Shown: positions 38,682-48,626, counted from the first letter of the stretch. The stretch: 64,000 nt of DNA from CAVRQM01 sp963838805 (GCA_963838805.1 CAWISK010000002.1:1-64000), one strand, 5' to 3'. The notes: generated by a model not told the origin, from the sequence alone. Made by a program: numbers and translations.

Positions 38682-39485
38682 ATGGATGCGCTCGCGGCGT
38701 TGCGTTTGCAAATCGAGTGGGGAGCCGACGAGGCGCTGGACGCGGCAGCTTCCGACCGGCGCCGAACCGCTGCCGCCATCGCCGCCACCGCGCCCGTGCC
38801 TGCCGCGAGAACCCCGCCGGCACCGCCTGCGTCCGCCGGGCTGGATGCCGCCGCGCGGGCGCGGCAGACGGCCGAGGCGGCGGGAAGCCTTGCGGAGCTG
38901 GAAGAGGCCCTGCGGAATTTCGATGCCTTCGGGCTGGCGGCCACGGCGACCGCGCTCGTGTTCGGCGCGGGCAGCACCCGCCCCGCGCTGGTGCTGATCG
39001 GCGACGCACCCGGCGAGTCCGAGGATGGCTCGGGCATCGCGTTCAGCGGACCGGACGGCCGGCTGCTCGATCGGATGCTGGGCAGCATCGGGCTGGATCG
39101 CGGCCAGGTCCGGCTGACCACGCTGGTTCCGTGGCGTCCACCCGGCGGACGCGCGCCCAGTGCCGCGGAGATCGCCTGCTGCCTGCCCTTCCTGCACCGT
39201 CAGCTGGCGCTGCTGCGGCCAAGACGCCTGGTTGGCCTCGGCGTGCTGGCCGCGCGCGCGCTGCTTGGCAGCCGGGACTCCATCACGCGGCTGCGCGGGC
39301 GCTGGGTGGAGGCTTCGGTTCCGGGGCTGCGCGATGCGGTTCCGGTGCTGCCGATGCTGCACCCCTCGCAACTGCTGGCGCGGCCCGATCTGAAGCCGCT
39401 GGCCTGGCGGGATCTGCGGCTGCTGCGCCGCACGCTGTCCGACGATGACGCATTCGTGAATACGAACCACATCGCAAGTAACTGA
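38682..39485 (+). CDS. Family 4-like uracil-DNA glycosylase, lacking most cluster cysteines
   Basis: 267 residues from ATG 38682. The C-terminal 190 residues match the family 4 fold: LVLIGDAPGESEDGSGIAFS (motif A, G-D-A-P-G where the family has G-E-A-P-G), GRLLDRMLGSIGLDR, TLVPWRPPGGRAPS, and VLPMLHPSQLLARPDLK (motif B with the catalytic-loop His). Family 4 enzymes use four cysteines to hold a 4Fe-4S cluster; this protein has only two cysteines in total, adjacent ones in EIACCLPFL, so the canonical cluster cannot form. The N-terminal 60 residues are Ala/Pro-rich linker. Uracil removal is inferred from the motifs. Confidence 0.85.
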   Translation: MDALAALRLQIEWGADEALDAAASDRRRTAAAIAATAPVPAARTPPAPPASAGLDAAARARQTAEAAGSLAELEEALRNFDAFGLAATATALVFGAGSTRPALVLIGDAPGESEDGSGIAFSGPDGRLLDRMLGSIGLDRGQVRLTTLVPWRPPGGRAPSAAEIACCLPFLHRQLALLRPRRLVGLGVLAARALLGSRDSITRLRGRWVEASVPGLRDAVPVLPMLHPSQLLARPDLKPLAWRDLRLLRRTLSDDDAFVNTNHIASN

Positions 39486-39488
39486 TTA

Positions 39489-39501
39489 ACGGCCGGGCCG
39501 T
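39489..39501. terminator. Possible terminator hairpin after the uracil-DNA glycosylase gene
   Basis: ACGGCC-G-GGCCGT forms a perfect 6-bp stem three bases after the stop codon. There is no T-run, so it could slow transcription but would not be a classical intrinsic terminator. Confidence 0.3.
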
Positions 39502-39571
39502 GTCAATATTGATACCCGATCTCGATTTCGCGCGTTGAGTCTCCTGCCGCTCACGTGTAGCGGCGCACCTC

Positions 39572-41545
39572 ATGCGAGGGATCGGTTTCACGCTCTCCCG
39601 CCGGCCCGCCACGACCGCGCTAATCGCGGGCGCGGCCCTGCTGGCTGGTTCTTCCACCGTCGCAGGGGCCAAGGCAGGGCCGGCATCGGCCGGGCAGGCG
39701 CCGGCATCGGACGACACGGCGCTGGCCATCCCGCGCCTGTCCCCCTTCGGCAGCGGCGAGGAAGTGGCCCTGCCGCAGCCGCTGGCGCCCAGCGACGCGG
39801 CGCAGATCCGCCGCATCCTGTCGTTGCAGGCGCACGGGGCCATCGAAGCCGCCGAGCGTGAGACCACGAAGCTGGATACGAGTTCGGCGCTTGGTCACGC
39901 GATGCTGGGGACGATCCTGGCCGACCGGTATCTTGGCCGGTTCACCAGGCCGGACGCGGCAACGCTGGCCAAATGGCTGGCGCGCTGGCCCGACCTGCCG
40001 GAGGCGCAGGCGATCTATGCGCTGATGCTGTCGCGCCTGCCGCGCGGCGCCTCGCGGCCGCCGCCGCCCGTGCTGGCGGCACTGCCGGCAGCGCATGGCG
40101 GCGCGCCGGTCGTGGACGAGACGGTGCCGGAAGAAATGATGCCGGAAGAAATGGTGCCGGAAGAAACGGGGCCGGACGAACGGGCGCTGGTGCGCAACCC
40201 CGACCTCGATCGCTCGGTTGCCAAGGCGGCGCGCGACCGGGGCGCCGGCGGCGTGCGCCGGCTGCTTGCGCACACCAGCGGGCTGACCGGCTCCTATGCC
40301 TCGCAACTGCTGGGCGAGGCGGCGCGGACCCTGTTTACCCTGAACCGCGACCAGGAAGCATTCGAACTCGCCGCCGAGGGCGTGCATGCCTGCCGCCGCT
40401 GGCCGCAGCCGAACTGCCAGAGTGCCGCACTCGCAGGCTACGCCGCCGGCCTCGCGGCATGGCGGATGCACGAAACCGACCAGGCCAGGGCGATGTTCGA
40501 GGCAGCCTGGCGGGCGCGCCTGACGACCCCATCGCTGCGCGGTGCCGCTGCGTTCTGGGCGGCGCGGGCGCGGCTCGTCGGCCGCGACGCGGGCGGCTAT
40601 CTCATCTGGCTGCGCCGCGCCGCTGCCGAGCGCGACACCTTCTATGGCCTGCTGGCCGGCCGCATGCTGCAACAGCGCGGTGCCTCGGCTCCGGGCGAGC
40701 GCGCCGCCAGGCACGACCAGGAGCGCGAGACGCTGGGCGAGGCCGATCTGGACGCGGTCGCTGCCTGGCCGCAGGGCCTGCGCGCCTTTGCACTGTTGCA
40801 GATCGGCCAGCCGGATCGCGCCGAGGCCGAACTGCGCCAGCTCTGGCCCGTGGTCGCCGACACCCCGCCATTGGCGCGCGCGGTGATGCTGGTGGCCGAT
40901 CGTGCCGGCTTCTCCGATCTTGCGGCGCAGAGCGCCGATTTGTTGCAGGCGGCGGACGGACGGCCGCGCGACGAGATGCGCTTCCGCGTGCCGCATTTGC
41001 GACCCGATGGCGGATTCAGTGTCGATCCGGCGATGATCTATGCGCTCGCACGCACCGAATCGAACTTCAACGCCACCGAAATCTCATCCGCCGGCGCACG
41101 CGGCATCATGCAGATCATGCCGGACACGGCGGACTCGATCGCAACGGTCGGGGCCAAGGGGCAGCGGCACGAGGCGCGGCTGTTGCGGATGCTGCAGGAT
41201 CCGTCGGCCAATCTGGCGCTCGGGCAGAAATACGTGACGTACCTCGCCAGTCATGCGGCGGTCGGCGGCGACCTGATCCGCCTGCTCGCCAGCTACAATT
41301 GCGGACCGGGGCGCTTCGGCCAATGGGGCGATGCCGTGCGTGACGACGGCGATCCGCTGCTGTTCATCGAGGCGATTCCGATCGACGAGACGCGCGCCTT
41401 CGTGCCGCGCGTGCTGACCTATACCTGGATCTATGCGCGGCGGCTGCATCTGCCCACGCCCAGCCTCGACGAACTCGCGGCCGGCGAATGGCCGCGCTAT
41501 CATCCGCTGCTTGTGCGCGGCGAGGCGGTCGCGCGCCTGCACTAG
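39572..41545 (+). CDS. Soluble lytic murein transglycosylase (SLT70-like)
   Basis: 657 residues, intact. N-terminal signal peptide (ATTALIAGAALLAGSSTVAGA), a long superhelical region of TPR-like helices, and a C-terminal SLT domain: MIYALARTESNFNATEISSA with the catalytic Glu (in the E-S motif), GARGIMQIMPDTADSIA and ASYNCGPGRFGQW. It cleaves peptidoglycan glycosidic bonds in the periplasm, forming 1,6-anhydro ends. Residues around 185-203 form a short acidic tandem repeat (PEEM/PEEMV/PEET). It is preceded by an AT-rich palindrome at 39500-39515. Confidence 0.93.
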   Translation: MRGIGFTLSRRPATTALIAGAALLAGSSTVAGAKAGPASAGQAPASDDTALAIPRLSPFGSGEEVALPQPLAPSDAAQIRRILSLQAHGAIEAAERETTKLDTSSALGHAMLGTILADRYLGRFTRPDAATLAKWLARWPDLPEAQAIYALMLSRLPRGASRPPPPVLAALPAAHGGAPVVDETVPEEMMPEEMVPEETGPDERALVRNPDLDRSVAKAARDRGAGGVRRLLAHTSGLTGSYASQLLGEAARTLFTLNRDQEAFELAAEGVHACRRWPQPNCQSAALAGYAAGLAAWRMHETDQARAMFEAAWRARLTTPSLRGAAAFWAARARLVGRDAGGYLIWLRRAAAERDTFYGLLAGRMLQQRGASAPGERAARHDQERETLGEADLDAVAAWPQGLRAFALLQIGQPDRAEAELRQLWPVVADTPPLARAVMLVADRAGFSDLAAQSADLLQAADGRPRDEMRFRVPHLRPDGGFSVDPAMIYALARTESNFNATEISSAGARGIMQIMPDTADSIATVGAKGQRHEARLLRMLQDPSANLALGQKYVTYLASHAAVGGDLIRLLASYNCGPGRFGQWGDAVRDDGDPLLFIEAIPIDETRAFVPRVLTYTWIYARRLHLPTPSLDELAAGEWPRYHPLLVRGEAVARLH

Positions 41546-41564
41546 ATCGCGGGAGGCAAGGGCG

Positions 41565-42158
41565 ATGGCGCGCATCGACGAGAGCCGGCGGTTCCTGGCG
41601 GTGCGCATCGCCGTGCTGACCGTCTCGGACAGCCGCACCGCGGCGAACGACACCTCCGGCGATGCGCTCGCGGATCGCATCACCGCGGCCGGGCACGTTG
41701 TCGCGGCGCGGGCGATCGAGCGCGACGAGGCGGCGGCGATCGAACGGCGGCTGCGCGGCTGGATCGCCGATCCCGAGATCGACGTGGTCATCACCACCGG
41801 TGGCACCGGCATCACCGGGCGCGACGTGACGCCGGAGGCCTTCGACCGCGTGCTGGAAAAGCGCATCGAAGGCTTCGGCGAGCTGTTTCGCATGCTCAGC
41901 TTCCAGAAGATCGGCACCTCCACCATGCAGTCGCGCGCGTTGGGCGGCGTGGCCGGCGGCACCTATCTGTTTGCCTTGCCGGGCAGTCCGGGGGCGGTGA
42001 AGGACGCCTGGGACGACATCCTGGTGTGGCAGCTCGATGTGCGCCACCGGCCCTGCAACCTGACGGAGCTGATGCCGCGCCTGCAGGAGCATCTGCGCGC
42101 GGCGCTGCCCAGCGTCGTAGCGGCGGTCGGCGCCGGACCGGCTTTCGTGTTCTATTAA
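41565..42158 (+). CDS. Molybdenum cofactor biosynthesis protein, MoaB/MogA family
   Basis: 197 residues from ATG 41565. AVLTVSDSRTAANDTSGDAL, IDVVITTGGTGITGRDVTPE and FEGFGELFR-type segments mark the MPT-binding domain of MoaB/MogA. The protein probably adenylates molybdopterin before metal insertion; MogA does this in E. coli, and the function of MoaB there is less clear. GGAGGCAAGGGCG precedes the start. It follows the SLT gene by 19 nt. Confidence 0.9.
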   Translation: MARIDESRRFLAVRIAVLTVSDSRTAANDTSGDALADRITAAGHVVAARAIERDEAAAIERRLRGWIADPEIDVVITTGGTGITGRDVTPEAFDRVLEKRIEGFGELFRMLSFQKIGTSTMQSRALGGVAGGTYLFALPGSPGAVKDAWDDILVWQLDVRHRPCNLTELMPRLQEHLRAALPSVVAAVGAGPAFVFY

Positions 42159-42217
42159 TGTTCTTGACCTCGGCCGGCCTTCGCGGCATGTGAGGGATGG
42201 AACAGAGAGGGAACATC

Positions 42218-43417
42218 ATGCGCGATGATGCCGCCCGAGCCGATCTCGCGCGCGAGATCGATGCCGGCGAGTTGGCGGTGCTGGAGAGTTCCGGCCTGCC
42301 GGATCGCGATCCCGACACGCTGGCGGCACGGCGCGGCGCCGTCCGGCACGGCCGGGGCGCTACCGTCAATCCGGCCAGCCGCTACGATCGCCAGGCAACG
42401 TCGCCGTTCGACGATGGCTGGGACAGCATGGCCGAGGATCTTGCCGAGCTGCCGCCGCTGCCGACCACGCTCACCCGCGATTCGAGCCGCAGCGCCATCA
42501 GCTGGAACGACAGCCCGGATATCGGCTTCGATCGCGCGATCAATCCCTATCGCGGCTGCGAGCATGGCTGCGTCTATTGCTACGCGCGCCCGACGCACGC
42601 CTATCTGGGTTGGTCTCCTGGCCTCGATTTCGAAACGAAGCTGCTGTACAAGCCCGATGTGGCGGAGTTGCTCGAACGCGAGCTGCGCAAGCCCGGCTAT
42701 GTCGCCCGACCGATCGCACTCGGCTCGAACACCGATCCGTACCAGCCGGTCGAGCGCACGCTGCAACTGACGCGCGCCGTGCTGACGGTACTGGACCGTT
42801 GCGACCATCCCTGCACGATCGTCACCAAATCGGCCGGCGTGCTGCGCGACCTGGACATTCTGCAAGGCATGGCGCGGCGCAACCTGGTGCGTGTCTGGCT
42901 GTCGGTCACGACGCTCGATCCGCATCTCGCTCGCCGCATGGAGCCGCGCGCGGCCACCGCCACGCGCCGGTTGCAGGCGATCGAAGGATTGTCGCGGGCG
43001 GGCGTGCCGGCGGGCGTGCTGGCGGCGCCGATGATCCCGGGCCTGAACGATGCCGAACTGGAGCGCATCCTGGAGGCCTCGGCGCGGGCGGGAGCGGGGA
43101 GCGCCGGCTATGTCCTGCTGCGCCTGCCGCACGAGTTGCGGCAGATTTTCCAGGATTGGCTGGAGCAGCACGTGCCGGAGCGCGCGCGCCATGTGCTGTC
43201 GCTGATCCGCGAGACGCGCGCGGGCGGACTGAGCGACGCGCGGTTCGGCCACCGCTTTTCCGGCAGCGGTCCCTATGCCGATCTGCTGGCGCGACGCTTC
43301 GCTCGTGCGGCGCGGCAGTTCGGGCTGGAAGGGCGGCCGGAACTGGATTGCAGCCGCTTCCGGCCACCCTCGCCGGCGCGGCCGGGCATGGCGGAGGCGC
43401 AACTCAGCCTCCTGTAG
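42218..43417 (+). CDS. Radical SAM protein, PA0069 family
   Basis: 399 residues from ATG 42218, after AGAGAGG (an ATG at 42197 is also in frame). The radical SAM motif is GCEHGCVYCYARPTHAYLGW (Cys-x3-Cys-x2-Cys), preceded by INPYRGC and followed by LGSNTDPYQPVERTLQLTRA. This is the PA0069/SplB-like group sometimes annotated as DNA repair photolyase, but its true reaction is not established. The C-terminal part is positively charged (HRFSGSGPYADLLARRFARA). The VOC gene follows after 33 nt. Confidence 0.88.
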   Translation: MRDDAARADLAREIDAGELAVLESSGLPDRDPDTLAARRGAVRHGRGATVNPASRYDRQATSPFDDGWDSMAEDLAELPPLPTTLTRDSSRSAISWNDSPDIGFDRAINPYRGCEHGCVYCYARPTHAYLGWSPGLDFETKLLYKPDVAELLERELRKPGYVARPIALGSNTDPYQPVERTLQLTRAVLTVLDRCDHPCTIVTKSAGVLRDLDILQGMARRNLVRVWLSVTTLDPHLARRMEPRAATATRRLQAIEGLSRAGVPAGVLAAPMIPGLNDAELERILEASARAGAGSAGYVLLRLPHELRQIFQDWLEQHVPERARHVLSLIRETRAGGLSDARFGHRFSGSGPYADLLARRFARAARQFGLEGRPELDCSRFRPPSPARPGMAEAQLSLL

Positions 43418-43450
43418 CGTCGGTGCGTACGGATGGAAGGAGCAGCGGTC

Positions 43451-43888
43451 ATGGAGCAGCGGTTGAGTATCGTGACGCTCGGCGTCGCCGACCTGGAGCG
43501 CTCGCGGCGATTCTACGAGGATGGACTCGGCTGGAAGCGCGGCAATTCCGGCGAGGAGATCGTCTTTTTCCAGGTCGGCGGCGCGGTCCTGGCACTCTAT
43601 CCGCGCGCGGCCCTGGCGGCGGACGCCCGAGTGGCCGAGCCGGGTGCCGGATTTGACGGCGTCACGCTGGCCTATTGCACCCGCACGCGCGAGGAGGTGG
43701 ACGAGGTGGTGGAGGTGGCTCGGGACGCGGGTGCCACCGTTCTCCTGTCGCCGGAAGATGCCTTCTGGGGCGGGTATCACGGCTACTTCGCCGACCCCGA
43801 TGGTCACGCCTGGGAGATCGCCTGGGCTCCGTTTTGGCCCCTGGCGGAAGATGGCTCGGTCAGCCTGAAGCGCACCGACGACCCATAG
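43451..43888 (+). CDS. VOC (glyoxalase/bleomycin-resistance fold) family protein
   Basis: 145 residues from ATG 43451; AAGGAG lies 8-9 nt upstream. Two beta-alpha-beta3 modules: SIVTLGVADLERSRRFYEDG and the second module with YFADPDGHAWEIAWAPFWPL, the D-P-D-G-x-x-W-E-I ending typical of these enzymes. Metal-binding and substrate residues cannot be assigned; members include lyases, dioxygenases and resistance proteins. Confidence 0.85.
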   Translation: MEQRLSIVTLGVADLERSRRFYEDGLGWKRGNSGEEIVFFQVGGAVLALYPRAALAADARVAEPGAGFDGVTLAYCTRTREEVDEVVEVARDAGATVLLSPEDAFWGGYHGYFADPDGHAWEIAWAPFWPLAEDGSVSLKRTDDP

Positions 43889-43935
43889 CAGGGAATCGGA
43901 GCAGGACTGTGATTTCTGGCTCATGCTGTTGCGCT

Positions 43936-43970
43936 CCCGTCATGGCGTGGCGTGACCCGGCCATGACGGG
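43936..43970. repeat. Inverted repeat / possible terminator after the VOC gene
   Basis: CCCGTCATGGC (43936-43946) and GCCATGACGGG (43960-43970) are perfect 11-bp reverse complements separated by 13 nt. The C-G-T-C-A-T-G-G-C / G-C-C-A-T-G-A-C-G style is that of palindromic elements scattered through many alphaproteobacterial genomes. Position between two same-strand genes suggests a transcript end or a mobile REP-like unit. No T-run follows. Confidence 0.6.
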
Positions 43971-44064
43971 TGGGGCTGCACGAGTGACACTCGCCGCGTT
44001 CGTCCTCCGGCTGATGCTGGCGTCTCCCGGGATCATCTGATCAATTGACAGGCCCCGCGCTTGC

Positions 44065-47000
44065 GTGAACCTTTGTGAGCACGGCAGGCACCCCGAACAG
44101 GGTACGCCCGGCAAAGGACAATGCGGGTTGGAAGACTGGCTCGCCTCCGCGGGACTCGCGCACCGGATCGCGTCGTTTCAGACACAGGGCATCCGGCGCG
44201 AGCAGCTCGGCGAGCTGACCGATCAGGATCTGCGCGAACTCGGCCTGCCGATCGGCGAGCGCAAGCTGTTCCTGCGCGCCATCATGGCGGACGGGCTGCT
44301 CGACTTGCCCACGCGACTGCCGGCCGAGCGGCGGCCGCTCAGCATGATGTTCGTGGATGTGGTCGGCTCCTCGCGGCTCGCCGAGCGGCTGGCGCCTGAA
44401 GACCTGATGGAGCTGCTGCGCCGCTACGGGGATTTCTGCGCCGGGCCGATTGCCCGCTATGGCGGCCGCGTCACCCGCATGGTGGGCGACGGGCTCCTGG
44501 CCTATTTCTGCTTTCCTGTCGCCAATGAGAACGATCCCGAGCGCGCGGTGCGGGCGGCGCTGGAGATCACGCGTGGCATTGGCGGTCTGGAGGTGCCCGG
44601 AGGCGAGCCGCTTTCGGTGCGCATCGGCATTGCCACGGGGCCGGTGGTGGTGGGCGATCTGCACACGGCGGGTGGCACGTACCGGCACATCGTTGTCGGT
44701 TCGGCACCCAATCTGGCCGCACGGGTGCAAGGATTGGTGCCGCCCGGCGGCATCGCCATCGGCGAGGGCACCTGGAAGCGGGTGCGCGACCGCTTCGTCT
44801 GCGCCGATCTGGGCAGCTTCGAACTGCGCGGCATGGGCCAGCCCCGCCAGGTTTGGCAGGTGCTGCGTGAGGCGGCGACGCACGGGCGCATCGTCCGCCC
44901 CCGCGCGAGCCCGCTCTGCGGCCGCGCGCGGGAGATGGCGGCCTTGCAGGCGCGCTGGGCGGCGGCGCAACAGGGCGAAGGCGGCGTCGCGATCCTGACC
45001 GGCGAGCCGGGCATCGGCAAGTCGCGTCTGGTGCAGACGTTCCTGGAGGCCTCCGGCGACGGTGCCGGAACCATTCTGCTGGAAGGCTCGGCTTTCGAGA
45101 CGGACTCGCCGCTGCGGCCGGTCATTGCCTGGCTGCAGGCCCTGGCCTCGGAAGGGGCCGATGAGCAGAAGGCCGATGGCTCGGCGCTGGCGTCCCGCCT
45201 GCGCGGATGGGACGAGTGTGCGCCGGTGCTGGCCGGGCTGCTGGGTGCCGCGGGCGAGGTCGCGCCGCAGGGCACGCCGGAACAACTGCGCGAGGCGATG
45301 CTGGAAGCGGTCGCCCGCCTGCTGCTGGCCCAGGCGGAGGTACAGCCGCTGCGGCTGGTGCTGGAGGATCTGCACTGGTTCGATCCGAGCACGCTGGAAC
45401 TGGCGGGCCGCCTCGCCGGACGCCTCGCCGGCTCGCGCGTGCTGATGCTGCTGACGGCGCGGACCGATTTCCCGCTGGACTCGGCGCTCGGCGGGCAGGC
45501 GCCGCCGCGGGAGGCGCTGGTGCTGCCGTTGCAGCGGCTGGCCGAGGCGGAGGTCACCGAGCTGGCGGCCGCGATGCTTGCGGGACGGACGATCAGCCCG
45601 GCACTGCTGAGCGCAATCAATCGCAAGGCGGGCGGCGTGCCGCTGTTCGTGGAGGAAGTCGTGCGCGCGCTGCTGGCACGCGGCGAGACGCGACATCATC
45701 GAGCCTGCCGCGACGGGCGCCGAAACACCTGATCTCGCGATCCCGGCCTCCGTGCATGAATTGCTGGCCGGTCGCCTGGATCGGCTGGGCGAGGCCAAGG
45801 AGATCGCGCAGGCCGCCGCGGTGATTGGCCGCGAGGTGCCGCGCGACATCCTCGCACGGGTCTGCCAGGCGCAATTCGGGACCAGCGACGAGGTGCTGGA
45901 CGAGGCGCTGCAATTGCTGGTCAGTGCCGGCATCCTGACCGAAGGCGAGGAGGGGCGCCGCGCCGGCGCCTTCACCCATGCTCTGCTGCGAGACGCGGCC
46001 TATGCCAGCCTGCTGCGCGAACCGTGCCGGGCACTGCACCTGCACGTCGCGCGCGCGTTCCTCGAAGCCGATCCTGACGTGGCGACGGCACGGCCCGAGC
46101 TGGTGGCGGCGCATCTCGTGGAGGGTGGCGACCCGCTCGCGTCGCTGCCGCATTGGCTCGCGGCGGCCCGGCGGGCTCTGGCGCGCTCGGCGCTGACCGA
46201 GGCGACGCGCCTGCTGGGCCGCGCCATGGCCGCGCTCGATGCGCTGCCGCGTACGCGCGAGCTGATCGAACAGCGGCTGGAGGTGATGACGCTGCTGGGG
46301 CCGGCGCTGATGGCGCTCAAAGGCGAGGGCTCGGCCGAGGCGGCGCAGCTCTACGCCGCGGCCAACGCGTTGTGTCAGGAGCTGCCTAGACTCCGCGCGG
46401 CATTTCCCGATGTATTCTGGGGCTGGTGGCGCGTCTCTCGCGACTATTTCGCGCATGCTGGACCGCGCCAACGCGCTGCTCTCGCGGGCGCGCCGGCGAC
46501 GCGATCCGGAATTGTTGCTTCAGGCGCATCATTGCGGCTGGGCGAGCGAGTTCTTCGCGGCAACTATGCCCGCTGCTGCGCCCATGCCGATGCGGGGCTT
46601 GGCGATCTATGAGCGCCACGACTGTCCGCCATCACACGCATCTGTACGGCGGTCACGACGCCAAGGTGTGCGGCCACGGCGAGCTGGCGTTGGCCCATTG
46701 GATGAGGGCCGGCCGCTATCGGCGCATGGAGCAGGATCGGCTGGCGTCAGGAATGGGCCGGTGGACTGGGTCACGTCGGCAGCTTCGCCCAAATTCGCGA
46801 GAATCAGCCTGGTGCCGTCACGCCTGGCGCCGCGAGCTGGAGCGGCGGCTTACCCAGGCGCAGGCGTTGATTCCCTTCGCCGGCGAGCACGCGATGGAGG
46901 ATGTGCGGGTCAAGGAGTCTGATCTTCTACGGCTGGGCGACCGCCTCGTGCGGCGATGTGGCTGCCGGGCGGCGGACGCTCGAGGAGGGTTGGCGCGCCA

Positions 47001-47469
47001 GCGCGGCATTGGCACGAAGGAAGACTTTCCAGTGTATGTCTGCCTGCAAGCCGAGTGCCTGATCGCTGCGGGAGAACCGGAGAAGGCGGTCGATGCGCTC
47101 CGCCAGGCGGGAGCCGAGTTTGCCCGGATCGGACTCGGGTTCTGGGCCTCGGAGGTGCGGCGGATGGAGGCCGAGGCGCTGCTGGCTGCCGATGCCCGGG
47201 GCGGAGCCGGGGTGCTGGGTGAACAGGCGCGCGCGGCATTCGCCGAGGCTATCGAGATCGCCGAGGCACAGGACGCCGCCACACTGATGCTGCGGGCCTT
47301 GACCGGCCTGGCACGGATCGACCCCCGGGCATCGGTGCTGCGGCGGCTGCTGACCTGCCTGGAGGCGGTGGCGGAGGATGATGGCGGCGCGGACCTGACG
47401 GACGCCCGCCTCGTGCTGCACCGGCACGGGCTGCTGCCAGGCAGGATCGCCGCCGCCAGCGGGCGATGA
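44065..47469 (+). CDS. SAM-domain class III nucleotide cyclase with AAA and TPR-like regions, frameshifted
   Basis: About 1,130 residues when read through. Domains in order: a sterile alpha motif domain (GLEDWLASAGLAHRIASF, DLRELGLPIGERKLFL); a class III cyclase domain with the first metal Asp in LSMMFVDVVGSSRLAERL, the second in RMVGDGLLAYF, and the transition-state N and R in PNLAARVQG; an AAA/NTPase domain with Walker A ILTGEPGIGKSRLV and Walker B LRLVLEDLHWFD; then a helical repeat region to the end. It would make cAMP or cGMP under control of the ATPase part. Several shifts occur after 45690 (near 45690, 46470, 46620-46800 and 46910). The start is uncertain: GTG 44065, or TTG 44127. Its stop overlaps the ycaO start (ATGA). 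Confidence 0.87.
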
Positions 47470-48626
47470 GTGCGGCCATGAGCGCCGAGGCGGTGCTGGC
47501 GCGCGTGGCGCCGCTGGCACCGCTCATGGGAGTCACGCGATTCGCGGTGCTGACCGGGCTCGACGTGATCGGCGTGCCGGTGGCGGCGGCGGTGCGCCCG
47601 AACTCGCGCACGGTGGCCGTGCATCAGGGCAAGGGCGCGACACTCGCGACCGCGAAGCTGGCGGCGCTGATGGAGGCGATGGAGTGCTTCTGCGCCGAGC
47701 GGCCGACCTTGCCGCTGCGCCTGGCCACGGCCGAGGAGCTGGCGGATGAGGGTGCCAGCCCGCTCGATGTGCGGTGTCTGCCGCGCTGCCGCGCCGGCCG
47801 CGACCCCACGGCGGAGCGGCTGCTTTGGGTCGAGGGACGTTCGCTTGGCTCGGGTCGGCCGGTCTGGGTGCCGCGCGAACTGGTGGCGGCCGATTTCATC
47901 GAACCGCTGGCGCCCGGCAGCGGCGTGTTCCAGGCGACCACCAACGGGCTTGGCGCCGGCGTCACCGAAGAGCATGCGATCCTGCATGGGCTGTGCGAGG
48001 TGATCGAGCGCGATGCGGTCGCCCTCTGGCACGCGGCTTCGCAGGCGCGGCAGGATGCGACGCTGGTGGATCCGGCCAGCGTCGATGGCCCGCGCAGCAG
48101 CGAGATGCTGGCGGCCTGTGCCGCCGCCGGCGTGGAGGTCACGATCTGGGAGATGACGTCCGATATCGGCGTGCCGGTGTTCTCGGCGCTGCTGGCCGAT
48201 CCGCTCGGCCATATCCAGCCGGAGCTGGGTGCGGCCTGCCGCCCCGATCCTGACGCGGCGCTGGCCGCGGCCCTCGCCGAGGCGGCGCAGGCACGCCTCA
48301 CCACCATTTCCGGCGCGCGCGACGACATGACGGAAGCAAGTTTCGGGCGTGCCGCAATGCGGGCGCGGGCCGCCTCGGCTGCCGCCTGGCGTGATGTTGC
48401 GGCCGTGCGGCGTTTCGCGGCCACGGATGACTCCGGCGGCGGCTCCCTGGAGTCGGTGCTGCGCTGCCTGGAGCGGGCCGGGGTCGCGGAGGCGGCCTGT
48501 GTCATGCTGACCCGTGCCGAGCTGGGCGTGCCGGTCGCGCGGGTCGTGGTGCCGGGCCTGGAAGGGCCCTGGACCGACGCGGACGGCGAATACGCGCCGG
48601 GCATGCGGGCAAGGGCGGTGCGGTGA
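47466..48626 (+). CDS. YcaO-family ATP-dependent cyclodehydratase / thioamidation enzyme
   Basis: 386 residues, intact. The YcaO ATP-binding glutamates are visible in LAALMEAMECFCAERP and LHGLCEVIERDAVALWHAA (E-x-x-x-R), and the nucleotide loop QGKGATLATAKLAAL precedes them. YcaO enzymes activate a peptide backbone amide with ATP to make azolines or, when paired with TfuA, thioamides. The family's C-terminal proline-rich ending seen in azoline synthetases is absent (it ends EYAPGMRARAVR). The next gene is tfuA, overlapping by 4 nt, which favours a thioamidation-type activity. An ATG at 47478 is also possible. Confidence 0.92.
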   Translation: MSAAMSAEAVLARVAPLAPLMGVTRFAVLTGLDVIGVPVAAAVRPNSRTVAVHQGKGATLATAKLAALMEAMECFCAERPTLPLRLATAEELADEGASPLDVRCLPRCRAGRDPTAERLLWVEGRSLGSGRPVWVPRELVAADFIEPLAPGSGVFQATTNGLGAGVTEEHAILHGLCEVIERDAVALWHAASQARQDATLVDPASVDGPRSSEMLAACAAAGVEVTIWEMTSDIGVPVFSALLADPLGHIQPELGAACRPDPDAALAAALAEAAQARLTTISGARDDMTEASFGRAAMRARAASAAAWRDVAAVRRFAATDDSGGGSLESVLRCLERAGVAEAACVMLTRAELGVPVARVVVPGLEGPWTDADGEYAPGMRARAVR

